Origin: Tubiluchus corallicola
Taxonomy: Eukaryota > Priapulida > Priapulimorpha > Priapulimorphida > Tubiluchidae
Assembly: GCA_030141605.1 (NCBI GenBank)
Contig: JAQGDQ010000078.1
Span: 436,001-500,000, forward strand
Length of the DNA: 64,000 bases
Reading direction: 5' to 3'
The position numbers and the translations under genes are program-made. Shown piece by piece: positions 58,001-64,000 of this stretch; position 1 is the first letter of the stretch; each line of letters begins with the position of its first letter. The notes under the pieces are model-generated. The model had not been told where the DNA came from, did no database searches, and was given only the letters and a program-made list of their open reading frames with translations.

Positions 58001-61000
58001 TCCGCCTAGCAGCCCTTTAAAAGCAACACTAACAAGGAAGTTTAGCCAATGATTATTCTACTGTACTCACACTCATGTCTGTAGTTTGTAAATTTGGCCG
58101 TTTTCTATGAGCCTTCTTTCCAAATGTTGTTTCAAAACTTTCGGTGTCTAAAATATGAACTCTAGAATTCTAAAAAAAAAAAAAACAAGTCTGAGTTGCT
58201 TATATGCATGTAACATACACCAATGGACTGTTCCAAAATGATCCCACTGCTGTTACTAGCCTTGTTCTTGTTCTGCTGCCACATTTTAAGCTCATTTTGT
58301 TTTCTAAAGCCACGTTTCCACTGTGGTCACATAGATACTCACATACACAAACTTTTCTGTCCCATGTTTTAGATCTGCAAAGGTTGTTTCCATTGGGACA
58401 ACACTGAAATTCGGGACTCTCTAAGATGAAGAATAATTTTATTATATTATATTATTAAAGGAAGAATATTAAAGGACAAACAGGCAATACAATTTTGGGT
58501 TCGAAGACCATGAACACCTATGTGATCATCACCACATTGCAACAATGGATGAAAACAAGAATGCAACTTGTAACGTTTCGTATTTCATCGGAATTTAAAG
58601 AGAACGTGTACATTCACTATGAAAGACTGAAAGGAAAAATAGCTTTTATAACAATATTTTGTCACTTATGATTTTCTTCGTTTCAACTGTACAACTATGC
58701 GATGTAATTTTGAGGAGTATGATATGTACACTGTGCCTTTTATGGAGTATAATATGTACACTGTGCCTTTTAGCAACATCAATAGGACAACACCGAGCGT
58801 ATGTAACTGTTAAAAAAATGCTTTGAACAAGGATCACAAAACTGGCACAAATTCCTAAATTTACAAAACTTTAAAAAGCAGTAATTAGAAACCTAAATAT
58901 TCTACTTTCATTGCTGAGCTCAAAAAATTATTTCAAACCACAGCTACCTTGCGGCAGTATTTAGGGTCATTTTTATGAACAGTGCATATTCTTCCTTTAT
59001 TATGAAAACATACTTTATAAAAAAAAGATTGGGCAATCAAAGTGCGTATCCGTGCATGCACGTGGCTTTCCCAGCGGATACAATGGAAACGACAAAAGTA
59101 GAAAACAATGATTTACAAAGACGTGCTGTCGCTTCAAATTTTTTCCGTGTGAGTCGTACAAAAACGCTCCATGTCTGTAGAAGTTTGTCCGAACACAGTA
59201 GAAACGTGGCCTAATAGATGAAAAATTACTGCAGGCATTTCACAGTTAAATTAAGTGAGCTCAGAAGGATTTTATCTATTTTGATAATTTCTTGTTTCTT
59301 ACACAGTCATCTAAAGTATGTAAAGTACGAATACAAATATTTAGCGACAGTGTTTTCAAAAAACAACAACAAAGTGTTAATAATTTATCATATTCTGAAA
59401 AATTGGCATTATATTGGCAGGAGAATTTTATCTAGTTTGACAACTTCTTGATTTTTTATGCCAAATGCCACATACTCAAGTATAATAAACTATTAAAACA
59501 AACTACCATTTGTTGGTTTTGTTAAAAACAGTGACCTCTAAGCGGAAAAAACAATCTGTCACTAGTAATATTTGAACTAATACTTTACATACTTTAGATG
59601 ACTGTGTAAAAAACTGCGTAAATTGGGAAAAATTGTCAAACTGGGTAAAAATTCTCTGCCAATTTGTCATTGCAAAAATGACATAATAATGGGAACTTTA
59701 AGCAGAGTAAGTAATGGCAGGTTGAATGAAAAATGTTGACGGACATTACCTATGCTTAATACAACAAGGAAAAGAAAAAACAAAACTAGTAAGAACAAGT
59801 ATACATGCTTCGACTGTGGAGCTGAAATTTGATGTCACAAGCACAAAAGCACACACACAAACACAAACACATAGTTACACCAGGTGCAGCACCTTTGCTT
59901 TTTCATTCAGAAGAGTAACTGGCAACTTGGTTTGTTTCATGACAACTCTATATGGATCCTTCATGACTTTACTCAACTCTTCTTGGAAGGACTGCAGTGC
60001 TTTTTGTGTTACAACTCGTGTATTACCTGTAATATAGAAAGCACAAATATTAGTTACATCAGCTTCAACTGGTTCAAGGTATTTATATAAAACATATAGT
60101 ACTGTCTATTGACAACAGTGCGATGCATATATATATAATATCCTGAAGTAATATATACAACATATAATACATACCAAACCAACGCCTGTTCGGTTCTACT
60201 CTTGCCACTGTTCCTTGTTTCAGCCAAGATTGATATGGTGCTGCTTTCACAATCTTGCCTTTTCGATTTCTAATGGAATGATAAACTGAGCATGAGATTA
60301 CAGGCTTCAGACGCAGTAGTAAAATAAATGCTTTTCATTATAATTAAAAAAAGTTACTTAACTTATGTACTGCATTCCAAAGAAGAGTGAACATTAAACA
60401 GTTCAAATAAAATTATCATAAAATGATGGAAAAGTATGATTTAAAAACTATTTCGTAGTAATTAATAAAATTAATACTTGAAATTAAATTGAATTCTCCA
60501 ATTGATAGACTCTCAATGAAAGGACATAAAGCAAAAACTAAAATTGATTGATACTTTTCTGCAAAATACTGAAAAAATTAATTTAATAATTCATTAGGCT
60601 GCATTATTAGGTATATAATAATAAAATAAAAGTACCTAATAGGTTTAAAATTTTTGTACATGTTAAGGCGTTTAATGGTAGCCTTATCACGTTGACCGCC
60701 ATGTTCTTTTACACGATCTGAAAAAAACAAAATAAAAATATAGCACTTTTCAAAAAACAAGGAAGCATGCTTGCCTGAAAACTGATGTTATGACATAAAG
60801 GAACCAATATTGTTTACTTATATTTGCCAAATAAAGTTGTAATTATATTTGCCAAACAAAGTCTATTAAAACTTGTATTTAGCTTGTGGACGGAACTGCA
60901 ACGGAGATGTTAATATGCAAAATTAAGAAAATGATTGATAACTATATACCTATAAACGATGGAGTAAAATGGCCATGCTAGTGATGTGGGTGATCTTTAC

Positions 61001-63293
61001 ATTTGTGGGAGAAAATCACCAGCAGTTTGGCATGACAAATGTTTTATAGCTGCAAACCGGCCCGTCAATTTACCAGCCAAATGGGTTGCACCGTAACAGT
61101 GGAAGATTCCTTGGTGGAGCAGCAGTTAAATAACTACTAAACGTGTTTCACAGGGACATAACAATCAACAGAGATGCAAGTGGACAGACAGTGATATGTG
61201 GCACTTTTTCATGATGGTTGTGGAGGCTACAATAATTGTTGAAGGAATAAAGAATGTTCAATATTGTCAGTGCCTTAAGCATCTAGGTCAGCATACATTA
61301 CTAACTAGAAGGACGCATGCTCATTTAATACAAGCTTTCAAAAGTCATTAAAGGAATCAACGATGTGGATGTTGGAAGCTTCTTCACATTTAAGACCTCT
61401 GGGAGGATGATGGGAGGACATCAATTACAATTACAACTGTACAAGGAAAAAACAAAGCTGAATTTAAGAAAACATTTTTTCAGCCATAGGATAATTATGA
61501 CCAATCAAATAATCAAGCAAAATGTTAATCATTCTCAGTCAAGCTCTGCTGACTGCCCAATCAGCATACATAATTTTTACATGCCAACGGAACAAGTTCG
61601 TTGCCTCGTCTTTCGGGACAGTCGGGGACATGGGTATGGCCGGTATATGTTATACTGTTATGCAAAATGCTTAACTTTTCATTAGTTTGAGGGAGGGAAA
61701 CCAGCCTGGTTTTAGATTTTATTACAGATTGTTGATTGTCTGTATTGTTGAATGAAATTGCAGGTGAATTAGTGGAAATATATAGTATAATTTCGTTTTT
61801 GTAGGAAGAAATGCGCTTACACCAATGAGTTACTAATGTTATTAATAAAATACACAGTTTAGTTTTTGTATAACCTTGCAAGCTAGGTAAAGACAACTAT
61901 TTGATTAACTTTAAAAAAGGACAAAAAATTAACTTAACGAGGTTAGGCCGATAATGTGACACTGCTTTAATGATTGCAAATGATTGCAAACTGGCCTACT
62001 CGAACAGAGGCGACAATAAAATTTATAACTTTACAGTGAAGTCCGAGTTAGCAGATATATATGATTCACGATTAACATGCATGTAAAAATTACAGCCTGA
62101 GCACTTCTAAGTAGGTTTGCGTAGGCTATAGGAACGGCTAGCTAGCAATAGATGAGGCCTAGCGGCATAGTTGAACTCATCCACGGGCATCCGTGACTCA
62201 GGATTATGTGGTAAGCGAGCACACTCATAGAAATCCACATTCAGGCAAAATGTTTACAGAAAGTTTCAGGCAAAATGTTTTCTTTCCTAATCAGTTTTTA
62301 TAAACCTCAATAAGATCTGTATAGTCCAAGTTAATTCAAATATGGTCAAAATTCATGTTATATATCAATATCCGTATCCGGAAATAGTCAATTTTATGCT
62401 ATTTTTCTGGTTATAATCATGGTTAAAAGATGCCGTTGGGACTAACGAGTTATGTAACTCAGGCAAGACAATCTAGGGAACAGAACAATCAAATTTATTC
62501 CATTTCCGTAGCCTAACAAAGAGTTGGAAAAATGCAAAAAGTTGATAAAAGTGGAACAACCACATGATCAGTTAAATTAGAAAAAATAAGTCGCAGGTAT
62601 GATGTGTAGACAAAAGGGACTTTCGTAAATGTATTTTGTTACCCATTTGTCTTAAAGCCAGGCTTAACTGGCTTAGTTCCTTTATAATAATCACCTAACT
62701 ACGCACTTTGTAATTCTTTATTGCTACATTCTGCCTAAACTGTGATGACATTTTTTGAATATTTAAAATTTTAAGTTTTTGTTAAAATAACTGCTGTCTT
62801 GCAAATTCTGAGAAAGAAAAAGTACAATAAATATATCTGCTGATTAGACATTAGTTGTCCTAAATCCTAAAGGGAGTTGTTATTCAGTGGGAGCGACGGC
62901 AGCTGATGTCCTGAATGCCGCTCGTGCTTACATCACAACGGAGGTGAGGCGATGGACCAATTTGCTTGACGTTAATTGATTTGTGGAATGGTTTACCTAA
63001 AAAGGCCATGGAAGCAGTTATAGTTAATCAGTTTAAAGGGGTGCCATCCACACGTATGTTAATTGTATTGAAGAACGAAATACACAACGGCTACCAAAAT
63101 TAAAGCCATAACAAGAGTCAAAGTGATGGGGCAGCTACAAAAGTGAGTTATAATGGAAATAAACCATGATCATCTTATTCATTACCATTTTAATGAATGA
63201 CATTTTATGAAAATATTCACCTGGGTTAAGGCTGTGACTACCAGATGTTGTTGATTTACTTTTAGAAGTTTTCTTCTCCTTTCTTTTACCCAT
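46091..63293 (-). CDS. GNL2: Nucleolar GTP-binding protein 2 (GNL2/NOG2)
   Basis: Fifteen exons, 838 residues, listed 5' to 3': 63221-63293, 60636-60717, 60175-60269, 59893-60026, 58071-58169, 56533-56685, 55142-55300, 54142-54255, 53577-53705, 52872-52976, 51417-51575, 50925-51020, 48596-49457, 46784-46932, 46091-46198. All junctions keep frame. GTPase motifs are circularly permuted as in the YlqF/YawG family: G4 NKVD (255-258), G5 AFHAS (280-284), G1 GYPNTGKSS (317-325), G2 GETK (343-346), G3 DCPG (361-364). The N-terminus ([13 protein letters not shown]) and segments such as [13 protein letters not shown] and [15 protein letters not shown] identify GNL2. GNL2 is a nucleolar GTPase needed for maturation of pre-60S ribosomes. 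Exon 13 is a long acidic then lysine-rich tail, and the last exon ends with [17 protein letters not shown], a conserved C-terminal motif. AATAAA lies at 45923-45928 on this strand. The protein is about 100 residues longer than human GNL2, mostly in exon 13. Confidence 0.96.
47690..47835 (+). mobile_element. LINE ORF2 C-terminal remnant
   Basis: The + strand translation reads [22 protein letters not shown]...R, the zinc-knuckle-like end (CxCG...ET..x.LL.C..Y) of non-LTR ORF2. It is antisense to GNL2 in the intron between exons 13 and 14. Confidence 0.55.
51757..51820 (-). repeat. tRNA-derived SINE head
   Basis: On the - strand GTAGCTCAGATGG (A box) and GGTTCGAATCCC (B box) are clear, but the flanks do not form an acceptor stem. 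Located in the GNL2 intron before exon 11. Confidence 0.5.
52140..52470 (+). repeat. Probable SINE with tRNA-like head
   Basis: A degenerate tRNA-like head (GGCGCTTGGCTGCC ... GAGTTTAAATCC) is followed by about 250 bp of GC-richer unique sequence ending near 52470. The composition contrast with the surrounding intron supports an insertion. Confidence 0.4.
52630..52690 (-). mobile_element. LINE 3' tail fragment with (AAG)n
   Basis: On the - strand, TTATAAATAAAAGAG is followed by an (AAG)n run, typical of the end of a truncated LINE. Confidence 0.4.
53470..53565 (+). repeat. Repeat family F, copy 2
   Basis: Related to 300-430; it ends in TTTTTGACTACAAGGGCATTCAATG. It lies just beyond the donor of GNL2 exon 9, inside the next intron. 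Confidence 0.45.
53825..54065 (+). repeat. Repeat family A, copy 3 (partial)
   Basis: Matches the 3' part of the copies at 27598 and 39320, including AATTGCAGTAC, AACAAAAAAATTGAC and TTTTAACTATGCCGACTTA. It lies in a GNL2 intron. Confidence 0.7.
55440..55535 (+). repeat. Degenerate (TG)n tract
   Basis: About 95 bp of GTGTGTG with GCGTGC and CATGCG interruptions, in a GNL2 intron. Confidence 0.9.
55950..56480 (+). repeat. Repeat family B, copy 2
   Basis: Full-length match to the copy at 30640. It ends about 50 bp from the donor of GNL2 exon 6 and generates a spurious 131-codon frame on the - strand. Confidence 0.75.
56870..56922 (+). repeat. (CA)n microsatellite
   Basis: CACGCACACGCACA followed by a pure CA run, in a GNL2 intron. 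Confidence 0.95.
57265..57540 (-). mobile_element. LINE ORF2 C-terminal remnant
   Basis: The - strand reads [25 protein letters not shown] and [21 protein letters not shown], the CxxC...ET..HFLL.C..Y terminus of non-LTR ORF2. AATAAA follows the stop. It is in the same orientation as GNL2, within an intron. Confidence 0.7.
59255..59668. mobile_element. Foldback element
   Basis: The left arm (about 59260-59345) contains ACACAGTCATCTAAAGTATG and the right arm (about 59550-59665) contains its exact reverse complement. Pairing extends outward through AATTTTTAC..AGTTTGACAATTT. A third copy of the outer arm lies in the loop (GGAGAATTTTATCTAGTTTG at about 59420). Located in the GNL2 intron between exons 4 and 5. 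Confidence 0.65.
61020..61560 (+). mobile_element. LINE ORF2 C-terminal remnant
   Basis: Contains [20 protein letters not shown] and [19 protein letters not shown], the pattern that precedes WNxLPxxV in CR1/L2-type ORF2, with frame changes upstream. It is antisense to GNL2 in its first intron. Confidence 0.65.
62880..63100 (+). mobile_element. LINE ORF2 terminal remnant
   Basis: Near 62974 the + strand reads [20 protein letters not shown], the typical last block of CR1/L2-type ORF2. It lies just inside the first GNL2 intron and could be the missing end of the copy at 61020-61560. Confidence 0.55.
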
Positions 63294-63651
63294 ATTTCGG
63301 CAAACAATAATGTAGTTAAATCTCGATAAATTAAGTTGAATTAATAAGTATTATATTTTTTACTAACACTAACAGTAATCAAACTCAATCCGGATAATTC
63401 ACGAAACACAAGACATGTGGCCGCCGTGGCTCGCGTAGCGCCATCTAGTATGGGAAAATTTAGTTCTCAAATTAATCACAAAATATCAAGCATTTTTATT
63501 TAAGGGTGTTAGAATAACCACTGGCACTATTTGATATCTACAAAATTCCAGTTAGGCAGGATTTAGAAAAATCAAAAAATTTTAAGACGACAGCGATTCG
63601 ATAGTTCTTTCACAACCTAAATAAATAATTATGACTTCACAAAACATGAAA
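63294..63651. other. GNL2 upstream region and tRNA spacer
   Basis: About 360 bp between the GNL2 start codon and the tRNA-Gly gene; it should contain the GNL2 promoter and 5' UTR. A locally GC-rich stretch at 63418-63450 (GGCCGCCGTGGCTCGCGTAGCGCC) stands out in AT-rich surroundings. No TATA box was assigned. Confidence 0.4.
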
Positions 63652-63722
63652 GCATCGGTGGTTCAGTGGTAGAATGCTCGCCTGCCACGCGGGCGGCCCG
63701 GGTTCGATTCCCGGCCGATGCA
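63652..63722 (+). tRNA. tRNA-Gly(GCC)
   Basis: A 71-nt sequence folds as a standard cloverleaf. The acceptor stem pairs GCATCGG with CCGATGC, followed by discriminator A. The anticodon loop is CTGCCAC with anticodon GCC at 63684-63686. The A box is TGGTTCAGTGG (63659-63669) and the B box is GGTTCGATTCC (63701-63711). A TTTT run at 63723-63726 is a polymerase III terminator. All stems look intact, unlike the tRNA-like SINE heads elsewhere in the window. Confidence 0.97.
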
Positions 63723-64000
63723 TTTTGCCAAAGCCACAGAATTTATGCCCATTTGATAATTATTCTGCAATGTAAATAGACTTCCTGGAGCATATTATTC
63801 GAGGATCAAAGAATTTTTTTTAGTGCCAGCACTGGAAAACCTAAAGCTGAACAATCTCTCATTCTTGCCCCTCAACCCCCAAAAAAAGCTAAAAATGGCA
63901 AACTTCAGGCTTGGTCTCTGCACAGACAATTTATTGGGCTCTGTCATGAAACTACAGCATTTAGAAATAATTATAAATAAATAAATCGCAACAATGCGAA
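63723..64000. other. End of window, nothing recognised
   Basis: After the tRNA terminator the sequence is AT-rich, with no frame or repeat that I can support. Confidence 0.4.

Noticed and set aside
1-64000. CRISPR arrays, operons, riboswitches or bacterial insertion sequences
   Set aside because: Nothing of the kind was seen; gene structure throughout is that of a spliced animal genome.

Overview
This is an AT-rich nuclear segment from an intron-rich animal, most likely an invertebrate. The supporting features are GT-AG spliced genes with phase-consistent exons, animal receptor domains (SRCR, CUB), an ADAM10-type metalloprotease, many truncated LINE tails and hAT-type elements, and a eukaryotic tRNA-Gly with internal A and B boxes. 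I could not place it to phylum. I saw no operon, CRISPR array or prokaryotic signal. Most short open frames in the window are chance frames inside introns or simple repeats.

Layout. Positions 1-7341 hold repeats only. From 7342 to 16790 (+) runs a spliced transmembrane receptor with two SRCR domains and one CUB domain; its 5' end was not found. Its largest intron carries, on the opposite strand, an intronless ADAM10-like metalloprotease (9732-11711). A two-exon coiled-coil protein lies at 21265-24647 (-). At 27221-40784 (+) is a 15-exon myotubularin-related phosphatase of the MTMR6/7/8 group with a degenerate C-terminal FYVE finger; a small open frame starts head-to-head with it. At 43808-45584 (+) is a four-exon, Cys-rich, single-pass membrane protein resembling the Shisa/WBP1/VOPP1 adaptor superfamily. 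Tail-to-tail with it is GNL2/NOG2 (46091-63293, -), a 15-exon circularly permuted GTPase of 60S ribosome assembly. A tRNA-Gly(GCC) lies at 63652-63722, upstream of GNL2.

The genes form no obvious pathway. MTMR acts on endosomal phosphoinositides, GNL2 is nucleolar housekeeping, and the receptor and small membrane protein are cell-surface or endomembrane proteins. The one suggestive arrangement is a predicted metalloprotease nested antisense inside a predicted surface receptor gene.

Introns and intergenic space are rich in repeats: hAT-like elements (13190-13568, 37359-37899, 44211-44708), a DNA element with long terminal inverted repeats (30173-30631), two unclassified families with three copies each, a foldback element (59255-59668), at least seven degraded LINE tails, tRNA-derived SINE heads, and several long polypurine or polypyrimidine tracts. 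Coding exons and splice sites were read by eye from the sequence and checked for frame continuity. No alignment or database search was run.
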